From Flavobacterium cheongpyeongense (GTDB lineage: Bacteria > Bacteroidota > Bacteroidia > Flavobacteriales > Flavobacteriaceae), in NCBI RefSeq assembly GCF_003202435.1, contig NZ_QJHK01000006.1, positions 1-64,000 on the forward strand: a stretch of 64,000 nt of DNA, given 5' to 3'. Under the pieces are notes generated by a model. That model made no database searches and was not told the origin of the DNA. It worked only from the letters and a program-made list of their open reading frames with translations. Below are positions 9,248-17,830 of this stretch, in pieces (position 1 is the first letter of the stretch; every line of letters begins with the position of its first letter). The translations under genes and the position numbers were made by a program.

Positions 9248-11389
9248 TTATTTTTTTATCAATTTAATCGTTTCAACCTGATTGTTATCATAGGTTATTT
9301 TCAACAAATAAACTCCATTTGGAGAGCTATTTAAATTCAAATTGGTATTTCCTGTATTAATATTTTCCGATTTAATGATTTTTCCATTCAGATCATATAC
9401 TACAATAGCGGCACGTGCATCAGTATTTAAAGAGAATATGCCATTTGACGGGTTAGGATAGACTGTTGTTTTTGATGAAAATTCAAAATGATCGTTATTT
9501 AAATTAGTCGAACAGGTATTTCCTGTTGTCACAATACTGGTTGCAGTCCAGTTAGAGGTATTTCCTGTAAGTGTAAAACCATCTAATATTCCTGTATAGG
9601 CATTGTTGCTGGCATCTGCGACTGTGGTTACTGTTGAATTGTTTCTATTATCAAGACCTTGGTTAAATTGGTAATACGCTAATAAATTAGTTTGTCCTGG
9701 CCCTAGTTCGCAATTCTTATTATTTTGAATTTCAGTTTGAGTCAAAGCTTTGTTCCAAACACGAACCTCATCCATTTGTCCCTTAAAAATTTCTCCATAG
9801 CCATTATATCCTAATATCATTGGTGCCACGCTTGTTGGCAAAGTATAATTGGATGGGGTTGGTGTGGTACCAACATTTACTCCATCAACATACAGTGTTA
9901 CAGAGGTGCCATCAAACACCATTGCTACATGTTGCCATGTGTTTGGTATAACTGTTCCTCCTGTAACTACGTAACTACCAAAACCAATGAAACAATCAAA
10001 TTCACCATTAACGGTACGTAAATCGAATTGAGTTGAAGATCCGTTACCGTGATTGGAAACAATAGTTTCTACATTTGAATCTCTGGTTGTTTTGATCCAT
10101 GCCTCAACGGTTAATTTATTGGTATCACTCAATGTTGTAGAAATAGTGGTGTCGCAGTTTACTTTGTCATCTATTCCATCAAAATCCAATGCCGATGCAT
10201 TCAGGTTTACCTCAATAGCCGTTCTTAAGCTTTCGCAACCTGAAACCGTTTGAGAGACATAATAGATGCCGCCGGTTATTGGAGATGAATTTGCTAAAGG
10301 TGTTCCTCCTGTAGGATCTGCATACCATTTTAAGTCGGTTCCAGTTGCGGCAATGTTGGCAACCGTAGCGTCTTTATTAAAAGTTTGTGGACTAGTGGCT
10401 GTAGGTGCCGAAGTTGTATTTATCATTATAACAACTGCATTTCTTGGACTTTCGCAGCTACCAATAGTTTGCGAAACATAATAGGTTGTTCCTGATGTCA
10501 ATGCAGTTGTGGCACCCAATTCGTTTACTGATAGCAATGAAGAATACCATTTTATATTGATTCCTGTAGCCTTTAAATCAGCAACTGTAGCCGCCGTACA
10601 AAAAAATTGCGGACTTGTAACCGACAATTGTGCCGGACTCATTGTTCCGGTAACTACGCCTCCTGGTGTAACCCAGTTTGAGGAAGATCCAGTTAAGGCA
10701 AATCCGCTTAACGTACCGGTATTATCATTTCCACTGGTATCAGTCAGGGTAGTAATTGCTGTATTATTTGCAGCATGAATACCTTGGTTGCACTTGTAAT
10801 AAGCCACCAATCCTACTTGTCCTGCAGGAAGTTCCCCATTCATATTGTTTTGAATTTCACATTCAGGTAATACTCTGTTCCAGATACGTACTTCGTCTAA
10901 TTTACCTCCAAGTAAATTTGCAGTATCAAATGTACCAAGTCGTACAGCGTTTCCGCCAGTAAAAGGAGGTACAGAGGTATTGCTTGCCACTAAAACACCA
11001 TTTTTATACATTTTCATTGTGGTCGTTGCAGCATCATAAGTCAAAGCAACGTGATACCATGTATTAGCTGCAATTGGAGTTGGGTCCTGCACTGCATTCC
11101 AGATACCATTGTGTCCTGCCGACAATCTGTTTCCATAATTTGCAGAGGGATACAGTGCGTGTTGCCCATCTGAGCCTCCCGAAATAAGATTGTTTTGGAG
11201 ACTTAAATCTGATAAATAAAACCAGGCTTCTTTGGTATATGTTACAGGCATTATATCCCCCAGTTCCACATAATCATTGACACCATCAAAAGACAATGCA
11301 CTTGCTGAAACCTGTCCTCTCGAAAAACTTGTGGTCAGCACAATGGCAAACAAAAGTATTTGATTTCTTAATAGAGTAATTTTTCTCAT
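9248..11389 (-). CDS. LamG-domain surface protein exported by T9SS
   Basis: A 713-residue secreted protein. It starts with a Sec signal peptide (about 1-26), followed by a LamG/concanavalin-like domain (about 30-205), two Ig-like repeats ending in TYYVSQTIGSCESPR and IYYVSQTVSGCESLR (about 255-395), a second LamG domain (about 398-575) and a type A type IX secretion sorting signal (about 640-713, YPNPSNG and KLIKK). The LamG parts are internal duplicates, beginning ALSFDGVNDYVELG and ALDFDGIDDKVNCD. It is probably an adhesin or carbohydrate-binding protein displayed on or released from the cell surface. It is divergent from the TPR kinase gene. Confidence 0.9.
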   Translation of the reverse strand: MRKITLLRNQILLFAIVLTTSFSRGQVSASALSFDGVNDYVELGDIMPVTYTKEAWFYLSDLSLQNNLISGGSDGQHALYPSANYGNRLSAGHNGIWNAVQDPTPIAANTWYHVALTYDAATTTMKMYKNGVLVASNTSVPPFTGGNAVRLGTFDTANLLGGKLDEVRIWNRVLPECEIQNNMNGELPAGQVGLVAYYKCNQGIHAANNTAITTLTDTSGNDNTGTLSGFALTGSSSNWVTPGGVVTGTMSPAQLSVTSPQFFCTAATVADLKATGINIKWYSSLLSVNELGATTALTSGTTYYVSQTIGSCESPRNAVVIMINTTSAPTATSPQTFNKDATVANIAATGTDLKWYADPTGGTPLANSSPITGGIYYVSQTVSGCESLRTAIEVNLNASALDFDGIDDKVNCDTTISTTLSDTNKLTVEAWIKTTRDSNVETIVSNHGNGSSTQFDLRTVNGEFDCFIGFGSYVVTGGTVIPNTWQHVAMVFDGTSVTLYVDGVNVGTTPTPSNYTLPTSVAPMILGYNGYGEIFKGQMDEVRVWNKALTQTEIQNNKNCELGPGQTNLLAYYQFNQGLDNRNNSTVTTVADASNNAYTGILDGFTLTGNTSNWTATSIVTTGNTCSTNLNNDHFEFSSKTTVYPNPSNGIFSLNTDARAAIVVYDLNGKIIKSENINTGNTNLNLNSSPNGVYLLKITYDNNQVETIKLIKK

Positions 11390-11499
11390 AGTTTTTCTTT
11401 AAAATGTTAGATTACAAAATTCTGGCAAATCCAAACGAATTCACGCAAGGGGAAACCCCTGAATTATTTATTTATAATTCAAATACTGATTCAAATAGA

Positions 11500-11507
11500 T
11501 ACATTTG
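11500..11507 (+). promoter_or_regulatory. -7 box of the TPR kinase gene
   Basis: TACATTTG matches TAnnTTTG, 20 bases before the ATG at 11527 and downstream of the alternative ATG at 11404. It therefore supports the shorter start. Confidence 0.5.
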
Positions 11508-11526
11508 TAAAAAAAACAATAAGGTT

Positions 11527-13527
11527 ATGTCTAAAACCAATTATTTATTTCATGCTTTTCTTATTGCAATTTTTTTGCTTGTTTTTTCTTGTCAGAAGAA
11601 TGAAACGAATGAAGTTTTATTTCAAAAAGAAGAACCAGTAAAGGAAGATGCCACAAAAGCCTGGTTGCATAAAGTGGAGCATTACAAGAAGGACAAAAAT
11701 TATTTATCGGTTTTTCACAACTATTACAACGACAAAATAAAAGAAAAAAAATATTTGGAAGCAGCCGAAGTTTTAGATTTCGCCTGTGTATATCTTGCAG
11801 ATTCTTATGACTTTAATGATCAGTTTATGACTAAAGTCAAAGAATTTGACACCAGATACAGACACAAAGTCCCTGAATTAAAAACCACTTTTGTAGATGC
11901 TTATCTTGCCAATTATTATTTCGACAAGTATAATTTAAAAAAGGCATGTGAGTACTTTAAAAAGATTACGACATTAGAGCCTGACGACTATAATAGCTGT
12001 TACAATATTGCCAGAGCTTACTACGATTTGTCCTATATTTATTATGTAATGGGCAAGCAAAATTTAAGTCTGCTTGCCAATCAGAAATCTTTTGAATATT
12101 TCAGCAAAATAGATAATCCTAAAGGTTTGGCTTTTGTTTATTCGAATTACGCTAATATATACACTGCCATTGGTGATAAAAAAAGAGCTATTCAAAATGC
12201 GGACAAAGCAATACAAGCGTATAAAAAAATTGACAATACCTATAATGTCTATATCGGTTTGATTAATAAAATTTCGATATATGAATATTTAAAGGACAAA
12301 CGTGAAAGGCCATTAATCGATTCTGTTTATCAGGCTTTTATTAGCAGTAACGATGAAAGTAAAATATTAAAAATAAAAATATTTGACTTTAAGGCAGAAA
12401 ATCTAATCTATGCCAACAAGTTGCCAGAAGCCAAAAAAATACTTACTGATTTAAAGCCCGTTGTTGAAGAAATAGATTCTGATGATTTAACTCAGGAATA
12501 CAAATTAACATCTGCATTGTATGAGATAAAAAAGAATCCCAATTATTCCAATTTTGCAGATATAAAAAAAACATTACCCACTTTAATCAGCAATCAGCAA
12601 TATGAAAAAGTCAATATGCTTTATGGAGTATTACAAAACAATGCTATTCAAAATAAGGACTATAAAAGTGCTTTGGCTTACGAAGTTGATAAGAGAATTA
12701 TTGTAGACAGTATAGGAAACATAACGACAAGGATAAAAACGGTTGAACTTGAAAAAAAATATCAAACTGAAAAAAAGGCCCACGAACTAAAAATTAAAGA
12801 ACAGACTATTACAAATAAAAACACAACAATTGCGCTCTTAGGTACCACTTTAATAGGTATCCTCTTCATAAGTTTTGCGTTCAATTTAACACAAAAACAA
12901 AAAAAATTACGTCTTGAAAAACAAAATGCCCAATTATATACCAAACAACTGCTGGAAAAAATAGAAGAAGAACGTAAACGTATTGCAAGCGATTTACATG
13001 ACAGCGTAAGCCACGAACTATTGAGTTTAAAAAATTTCCTTGAAGGAAAAGCAGACGTTGCTAACCAAAAAATTGATGCTATTATTAATGATATCCGAAG
13101 TATCAGCAGGAATTTACACCCTATAATGTTTGATAAAATAGGATTAAAAGAAAGCATCAATCAAATGGTAGAACGGGCAGAATCTGTTAATAATTTCATG
13201 GTTACAGCCGAGATTGATTATGACAGTGTTTTATCTTCTTCCGATGAATTACAAATTTACCGTATTGTGCAGGAAGCACTTTCCAATATCATAAAATATG
13301 CTGATGCAATTGCTGCTAAAATTTCTATAACTGAAAACGAAAACAGTATTATCATTGAAATTAAAGACAATGGAAAAGGATTTAATGTAGAAGAAACTTT
13401 AAACAGTAAATCTTCATTTGGCCTGCATAATATTATAGAACGAAGCAGGGCTATTGGCGGGCAAGCTAATATCACATCAAATACAAACGGCACAATAATT
13501 ACCATCGATATAAAGAAAGCTCAATGA
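11527..13527 (+). CDS. TPR sensor histidine kinase (lipoprotein-type start)
   Basis: A kinase of 666 residues with start at 11527. An earlier in-frame ATG (11404) would add 41 polar residues and lies upstream of the -7 box, whereas the chosen start gives a signal peptide with a lipobox (VFSC). Tetratricopeptide-like helical repeats fill about residues 30-420, a transmembrane segment lies near 436-454, and a HisKA_3 domain carries H491 in DLHDS, followed by a HATPase domain with DNGKGF. The design, periplasmic TPR input and cytoplasmic kinase, is typical of Bacteroidota. It overlaps the LuxR-type regulator by four bases, so the two form a cognate pair. The signal is unknown. Confidence 0.88.
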   Translation: MSKTNYLFHAFLIAIFLLVFSCQKNETNEVLFQKEEPVKEDATKAWLHKVEHYKKDKNYLSVFHNYYNDKIKEKKYLEAAEVLDFACVYLADSYDFNDQFMTKVKEFDTRYRHKVPELKTTFVDAYLANYYFDKYNLKKACEYFKKITTLEPDDYNSCYNIARAYYDLSYIYYVMGKQNLSLLANQKSFEYFSKIDNPKGLAFVYSNYANIYTAIGDKKRAIQNADKAIQAYKKIDNTYNVYIGLINKISIYEYLKDKRERPLIDSVYQAFISSNDESKILKIKIFDFKAENLIYANKLPEAKKILTDLKPVVEEIDSDDLTQEYKLTSALYEIKKNPNYSNFADIKKTLPTLISNQQYEKVNMLYGVLQNNAIQNKDYKSALAYEVDKRIIVDSIGNITTRIKTVELEKKYQTEKKAHELKIKEQTITNKNTTIALLGTTLIGILFISFAFNLTQKQKKLRLEKQNAQLYTKQLLEKIEEERKRIASDLHDSVSHELLSLKNFLEGKADVANQKIDAIINDIRSISRNLHPIMFDKIGLKESINQMVERAESVNNFMVTAEIDYDSVLSSSDELQIYRIVQEALSNIIKYADAIAAKISITENENSIIIEIKDNGKGFNVEETLNSKSSFGLHNIIERSRAIGGQANITSNTNGTIITIDIKKAQ

Positions 13528-14144
13528 GAATATTAATTGCAGATGACCATCCTTTTACCCTCTTGGGTACAAAAAGCTTTGTGGAATCTTATGGTTACAG
13601 AGTAGAAGATACCTGCTCTAACGGAATTTCGGCATTAAATTTAATTAAGTTACACTTGCCGGATATTGCTATTCTTGATATCAACATGCCGGGGTTGGAT
13701 GGCCTTGATGTGGCCAAAGCAATACAGGAAAGTAAACTGAGAACCAAAATCATTTTACTGACTATGCATAAAGAGATGACTATATATAAAAAGGCGAAAG
13801 AATACGGAATTTATGGTTATATTCTAAAAGAACATGCTCAAACCGAATTAGAAAAATGTCTTCAGGAAGTAAAAAAAGGACATGAATATATCAGTGCTTT
13901 TTTGAAAGATGATTTAATAACAGATACTCCCAATGATAACAATGAACTGGCACATCTGACATTATCTGAAAGGAAAATTATTGAACTGATTACGCAGCAA
14001 AAAACTACAAAACAAATTGCCGAGTTATTATTTTTATCCGAAAAAACAGTTGAAGGCCACCGAAGTAAGATAATCGATAAATTAGGCTTGCCTAAAGAAA
14101 AAAATGCATTACTGATTTGGGCCATGCAAAATAGTAAAAAGTAA
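13524..14144 (+). CDS. LuxR/NarL-family response regulator
   Basis: A 206-residue regulator with a receiver domain (acidic pair D7/D8, phospho-acceptor D52 in LDINMPG, conserved lysine in YILKE) and a C-terminal LuxR-type helix-turn-helix (about 140-200, TTKQIAELLFLSEKTVEGHRSKI split across two helices). The ATG overlaps the stop of the TPR kinase, so it is the cognate partner. Targets are unknown; the divergent LamG surface protein is a plausible one by proximity only. Confidence 0.92.
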   Translation: MRILIADDHPFTLLGTKSFVESYGYRVEDTCSNGISALNLIKLHLPDIAILDINMPGLDGLDVAKAIQESKLRTKIILLTMHKEMTIYKKAKEYGIYGYILKEHAQTELEKCLQEVKKGHEYISAFLKDDLITDTPNDNNELAHLTLSERKIIELITQQKTTKQIAELLFLSEKTVEGHRSKIIDKLGLPKEKNALLIWAMQNSKK

Positions 14145-14156
14145 ACGTCTAAAATC

Positions 14157-14519
14157 ATGAAATCTTCCATTTTAATAATTGCTTTCTTTTTTATCAATTT
14201 TGGCAATCAGGAAACCGATAAGCTTAAAGGCAGTTATTATTTTATCTGCGAAAATGGATATTTTACAAACCAGAATGATAAGATTATATTTAAAGATAGT
14301 ACTTACGCTTTTTCAAATAAATTTATTCCATCTGGAAAAATTTCGTATGGAAACAGCATTTTATTAGACAATTTCACCAATTCTAAAACCATTATCAGTA
14401 TTCCAAAAAATCAAATTGAGAAAGATACCATGATTTTTTACATTCATGATAGAAATGGTTTTGTTATGAATTATTTGGATATTGCTGTCGGAAAAGGAAA
14501 ATTTATAAAAATAAAATGA
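14157..14519 (+). CDS. hypothetical small secreted protein
   Basis: A 120-residue protein with a short hydrophobic N-terminus (about 3-16) suggesting export, followed by an alternating polar/hydrophobic pattern likely to be beta structure. It starts 12 bases after the response regulator and may be the last gene of that operon. No family recognised. A second reading frame (14179-14367) overlaps it but lacks a plausible start context. Confidence 0.6.
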   Translation: MKSSILIIAFFFINFGNQETDKLKGSYYFICENGYFTNQNDKIIFKDSTYAFSNKFIPSGKISYGNSILLDNFTNSKTIISIPKNQIEKDTMIFYIHDRNGFVMNYLDIAVGKGKFIKIK

Positions 14520-14603
14520 TGCTGTTTTAATCTTATAAGATCTGGAAATTCTCTCTTTTTGAAGGTTCCTAATACTTCTGAAAATAAAGATTTCTAATGC
14601 AGC

Positions 14604-14664
14604 CCTGCTATACGCTATATCTATTGTTGCGGGGTTCGCAACAATAGATATAGCGTATAGCAGG
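14604..14664. repeat. 28-bp perfect inverted repeat with 5-base loop
   Basis: The arms 14604-14631 and 14637-14664 are exact reverse complements over 28 bp around the loop GGGTT. There is no T-run, so it is not a standard terminator. It lies between the small secreted protein and the pirin gene, in a gap of about 310 bases that otherwise holds short degenerate phrases (for example TCAGAACCTCAGAACC at about 14738-14753) and the pirin promoter. Confidence 0.85.
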
Positions 14665-14756
14665 ACTAAAGGTCTTTTGATAACTAAAATTGCTGCTCCC
14701 AAAACCAGCACAATATAAATCTTAGAATCTTAGCGACTCAGAACCTCAGAACCTTT

Positions 14757-14802
14757 CTTAATCTACATTAAGTGCTTTTAATCCATGACGGTGGTATCTT
14801 TG
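14757..14802 (+). promoter_or_regulatory. pirin promoter with CTTAA-N6-TTAAG operator
   Basis: The inverted repeat CTTAA-TCTACA-TTAAG (14757-14772) is followed after 22 bases by the -7 box TATCTTTG (14795-14802). The yceI promoter has the same repeat, spacing and flanking bases. Confidence 0.7.
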
Positions 14803-14831
14803 TACTATAAAAATAACAAATACACAAAATC

Positions 14832-15548
14832 ATGGAAAATATAGTATTGCACAAAGCAGAAACAAGAGGAAATGCAAATCACGGATGGTTGAACGCTTAC
14901 CACAGCTTTAGTTTTGCAAGCTGGTACAATCCGGACAGAATTCAGTTTGGAGCACTTCGTGTTTTGAACGATGACACGATTGCAGGCGGAATGGGATTTG
15001 GAACGCATCCACACGATAATATGGAAATCATTACTATTCCGCTTGAAGGTGATTTGGCACACAAAGACAGTATGGGAAACACTGAAGTGATCAAAAACGG
15101 TGATATTCAGGTCATGAGTGCCGGAACCGGAATCCAGCATAGTGAGTTTAACCCGAATGCAGATCAGCAGACAAAATTACTGCAAATCTGGCTGTTTCCA
15201 AACAAAAGAAATGTTACGCCGCGTTACCAGCAAATTACATTGAATGTTGCAGACAGACACAATAAACTGGCTCAGGTTTTGTCTCCAAATGCAGATGATG
15301 AAGGAGTTTGGATTCATCAGGATGCCTGGTTCAACATGGGGAATTTTGACTCAGGAATTGAAACAGAATACAAAATTAAAAAAGAAGGAAACGGAGTGTA
15401 TGCTTTCATTTTAAAAGGAAATGTAACCATCAATGGTCAGGAATTAAATACCCGCGATGCTGTTGGAATTTCAGGAACGGATATTTTAAATATAAAAGCA
15501 AATACAGATGCTGAATTCCTGTTGATGGATATTCCGATGAATTATTAA
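14832..15548 (+). CDS. pirin family protein
   Basis: A 238-residue bicupin of the pirin family. The N-terminal cupin carries the metal-binding pattern HPHDNME (about residues 56-62) and GTGIQHSEFN (about 97-106), supplying the usual His/His/His/Glu set. Pirins are non-haem iron proteins; some have quercetinase activity. The gene is preceded by a promoter cassette shared with the yceI gene 1 kb downstream, suggesting common control, perhaps by electrophile or oxidative stress. The exact activity cannot be read from the sequence. Confidence 0.92.
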   Translation: MENIVLHKAETRGNANHGWLNAYHSFSFASWYNPDRIQFGALRVLNDDTIAGGMGFGTHPHDNMEIITIPLEGDLAHKDSMGNTEVIKNGDIQVMSAGTGIQHSEFNPNADQQTKLLQIWLFPNKRNVTPRYQQITLNVADRHNKLAQVLSPNADDEGVWIHQDAWFNMGNFDSGIETEYKIKKEGNGVYAFILKGNVTINGQELNTRDAVGISGTDILNIKANTDAEFLLMDIPMNY

Positions 15549-15581
15549 TTTGCAAAATACAAAAAATATTTTTTTTAAAGT

Positions 15582-15620
15582 AACGGTAATTAATCTGTAA
15601 ATCAGATTATTGCCGTTTTT
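15582..15620 (+). terminator. terminator after pirin gene
   Basis: The stem AACGGTAATTAATCTG pairs with CAGATTATTGCCGTT with one bulged base, followed by nine T residues. Confidence 0.8.
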
Positions 15621-15728
15621 TTTTATTCAATAATCGGTTTGATTTAGGTTTAAGTATAGAAATATAAGAAAAAGGAAAAAATAAACATGTTTGTTTTTAA
15701 CTCATGAAAGTCATCCAAACTGTTATTA

Positions 15729-15774
15729 CTTAATCTAGGTTAAGTGCCTTTTGAATGCTGTCAGCATACCTTTG
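15729..15774 (+). promoter_or_regulatory. yceI promoter with CTTAA-N6-TTAAG operator
   Basis: CTTAA-TCTAGG-TTAAG (15729-15744) lies 22 bases before the -7 box TACCTTTG (15767-15774). It is the same arrangement as in front of the pirin gene, and both continue TACTAT after the -7 box. Confidence 0.7.
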
Positions 15775-15814
15775 TACTATCAAAATGAAATTATAATATT
15801 TAAAAAATAAAATT

Positions 15815-16348
15815 ATGGCAACTACAAAATGGTCAATTGACCCAACTCACTCAGAAATTGGTTTTAAAGTTAAACACATGATGTTTACAAACGTTTCAGG
15901 AAAATTTGGAACTTATGAAGCCACAATTACAACAGAAGGTGATGATTTCGAAAATGCACCTATCGAATTCTCCGGCGATATTGCTTCTATCGATACAGGA
16001 AATAATGACAGGGACAATCACCTAAGAAGCGGTGATTTTTTTGATGCTGAAAATCATCCAAAATTAACTTTCAAAGGTTCTTCATTCAAAAAAATCAATG
16101 ATGGAGAATACGAACTAACTGGAGACTTGAATATTAGAGGAATTTCTAAAACAGTAACTTTTCCGGTAGAATTTAGCGGTATCCTGACTGATCCATGGGG
16201 AAATACAAAAGTGGCTTTAAGTATCGAAGGAAAAATAAACCGTAAAGACTGGGGTCTAAATTGGAACTCTGCTCTTGAAACCGGAGGTGTTTTGGTTGGT
16301 GAAGAAGTGAAACTGAATATTGAATTGCAGTTTGCTAAACAGGCTTAA
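15815..16348 (+). CDS. YceI family protein
   Basis: A 177-residue lipocalin-like protein of the YceI family, which binds isoprenoid or amphiphilic molecules. It begins WSIDPTHSEIGFKVKHM, the family signature, and contains IRGISKTVTFPVEF near residues 108-121. No signal peptide is present, so it is probably cytoplasmic, like many Bacteroidota YceI proteins. The promoter closely matches that of the pirin gene, which suggests a shared regulon. The ligand is unknown. Confidence 0.92.
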   Translation: MATTKWSIDPTHSEIGFKVKHMMFTNVSGKFGTYEATITTEGDDFENAPIEFSGDIASIDTGNNDRDNHLRSGDFFDAENHPKLTFKGSSFKKINDGEYELTGDLNIRGISKTVTFPVEFSGILTDPWGNTKVALSIEGKINRKDWGLNWNSALETGGVLVGEEVKLNIELQFAKQA

Positions 16349-16361
16349 TTACAATCTAAAT

Positions 16362-16406
16362 AAAAAGAGAAACCCTTCATGTAATTCATGGAGGGTTTCT
16401 CTTTTT
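16362..16406. terminator. bidirectional terminator between yceI and fabD
   Basis: A perfect 15-bp stem (AAAAAGAGAAACCCT and its complement) with T-runs on both strands separates convergent genes. Confidence 0.9.
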
Positions 16407-16424
16407 TAATATTTTAAAAGCTAA

Positions 16425-17300
16425 TTAAGCATTAGCCGTAGCAGCTTCTTTGTCAATTTTATTGATTAAACCTGCCAAAACTTTTCCAGGTCCAACTTCT
16501 GTAAACAAAGTAGCGCCGTCAGCGATCATTTGCTGTACAGACTGTGTCCACTTAACAGGAGCTGTCAACTGAATAATTAAGTTCTTTTTAATTTCGACTG
16601 CATCAGCAACCGCATTTGCAGTTACGTTTTGGTATACCGGACAAATAGGAGTAGAAAAAGTAGTGGCTTCAATAGCTGCTGCTAGTTCTTCTCTTGCAGG
16701 TTCCATCATCGGGGAGTGAAAAGCGCCTCCAACAGGTAAAATCAAAGCACGTTTTGCTCCGGCAGCTTTCATCGCTTCGCACGCTTTTTCAACTGCTGAA
16801 GTTTCTCCTGAAATTACTAATTGTCCCGGGCAGTTATAATTTGCCGCAACCACAACTCCGTCAATAGAAGCACAAACTTCTTCTACAATATTATCGGCAA
16901 GTCCTAAAACTGCTGCCATTGTAGATGGTGTTATTTCGCAGGCTTTTTGCATCGCCAAAGCACGTTGTGAAACTAATTTCAATCCGTCTTCAAAAGATAA
17001 AGTTCCATTAGCAACCAAAGCTGAAAATTCACCTAATGAATGTCCTGCCACCATTTCCGGTTTGAAATCATCTCCTAAAGTTTTGGCTAAAATAACCGAA
17101 TGTAAAAATACAGCCGGCTGTGTTACTTTTGTTTCTTTTAGTTCTTCGGCAGTGCCTTCAAACATAATATCTGTAATTCTGAAACCTAAAATTTCATTGG
17201 CTTTTTCGAACAATTCTTTTGCTAATGGTGATGTTTCATATAAGTCTTTGCCCATTCCTGTAAATTGTGCGCCCTGACCCGGAAATACGTATGCTTTCAT
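16425..17300 (-). CDS. fabD: malonyl-CoA:ACP transacylase
   Basis: FabD transfers malonyl from CoA to acyl carrier protein to feed fatty-acid elongation. The 291-residue length is close to the family norm. The N-terminal FPGQGAQ (residues 6-12) and the nucleophile motif GHSLGEF (about 85-91) are present, as is the later GGAFHSPMM with the catalytic histidine (about 193). It stands apart from other fab genes and has its own -7 box. Confidence 0.96.
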   Translation of the reverse strand: MKAYVFPGQGAQFTGMGKDLYETSPLAKELFEKANEILGFRITDIMFEGTAEELKETKVTQPAVFLHSVILAKTLGDDFKPEMVAGHSLGEFSALVANGTLSFEDGLKLVSQRALAMQKACEITPSTMAAVLGLADNIVEEVCASIDGVVVAANYNCPGQLVISGETSAVEKACEAMKAAGAKRALILPVGGAFHSPMMEPAREELAAAIEATTFSTPICPVYQNVTANAVADAVEIKKNLIIQLTAPVKWTQSVQQMIADGATLFTEVGPGKVLAGLINKIDKEAATANA

Positions 17301-17329
17301 TTGTCTAATTTATTTTTGTTTTTTTTTGA

Positions 17330-17363
17330 AATTGAAATTAGTTTCAATTGAAAGGCAAAAATA
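17330..17363 (-). promoter_or_regulatory. fabD promoter and leader inverted repeat
   Basis: On the minus strand TATTTTTG (17356-17363) matches the -7 consensus. An 8-bp inverted repeat AATTGAAA-N4-TTTCAATT (17330-17349) lies between it and the start codon, a possible operator. Confidence 0.5.
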
Positions 17364-17371
17364 GCATTTTT

Positions 17372-17734
17372 TTAGCTCGTATAATCCTTAAAAATATAAA
17401 TCCACGCTAATCTTGAGAATCGGAGATTGAAAGAAGTCAACAGGATGATGACAACAGCAATTATCGGAATAATTCTTAAATCGAATGTGTTTTCAAAGAA
17501 AAACTGCGCTATACAATATGTTGCAATTCCCTGAGCTACTGTCAGACCATAATTTACATACATGGCACCAAAGAAAAACCCGGGTTCTTTTTGAAATTTA
17601 TAATTGCAATGGCTACAATGTTCATTCATTTTTGGAAAGCCAAAATTCAGGAAAATATTTTTGTCCTTAAAAACTTTTCCTTTATGACAAACCGGACATT
17701 TGTTGCTTAAAATATGAGTTAATGCATTAGACAT
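17372..17734 (-). CDS. DUF983 family membrane protein
   Basis: A 120-residue protein with two CxxC pairs at the N-terminus (CPVC near residue 14, CSHC near 40) that probably bind zinc, followed by two transmembrane helices (about 55-77 and 85-103). This is the DUF983 architecture, common in Bacteroidota and of unknown role. A -7 box TACCTTTG lies on the minus strand at 17758-17765. It is divergent from the AraC-type regulator. Confidence 0.85.
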   Translation of the reverse strand: MSNALTHILSNKCPVCHKGKVFKDKNIFLNFGFPKMNEHCSHCNYKFQKEPGFFFGAMYVNYGLTVAQGIATYCIAQFFFENTFDLRIIPIIAVVIILLTSFNLRFSRLAWIYIFKDYTS

Positions 17735-17830
17735 GATATTGTTGTTTTATATTTATACAAAGGTAAATCAGATTGGATCAAAACCTTTTTTATATCTTCG
17801 CCACTTATAGCACAATAAAGACATTTTATC

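Noticed and set aside
11404..11526. Upstream ATG that would lengthen the TPR kinase by 41 residues
   Set aside because: The extension is polar and lies before the -7 box at 11500-11507; the ATG at 11527 gives a proper lipoprotein signal peptide.
14364..14711. 115-codon minus-strand frame near the long inverted repeat
   Set aside because: It runs through the palindrome and the end of another gene; its sequence is a by-product of the repeat, with no family resemblance.
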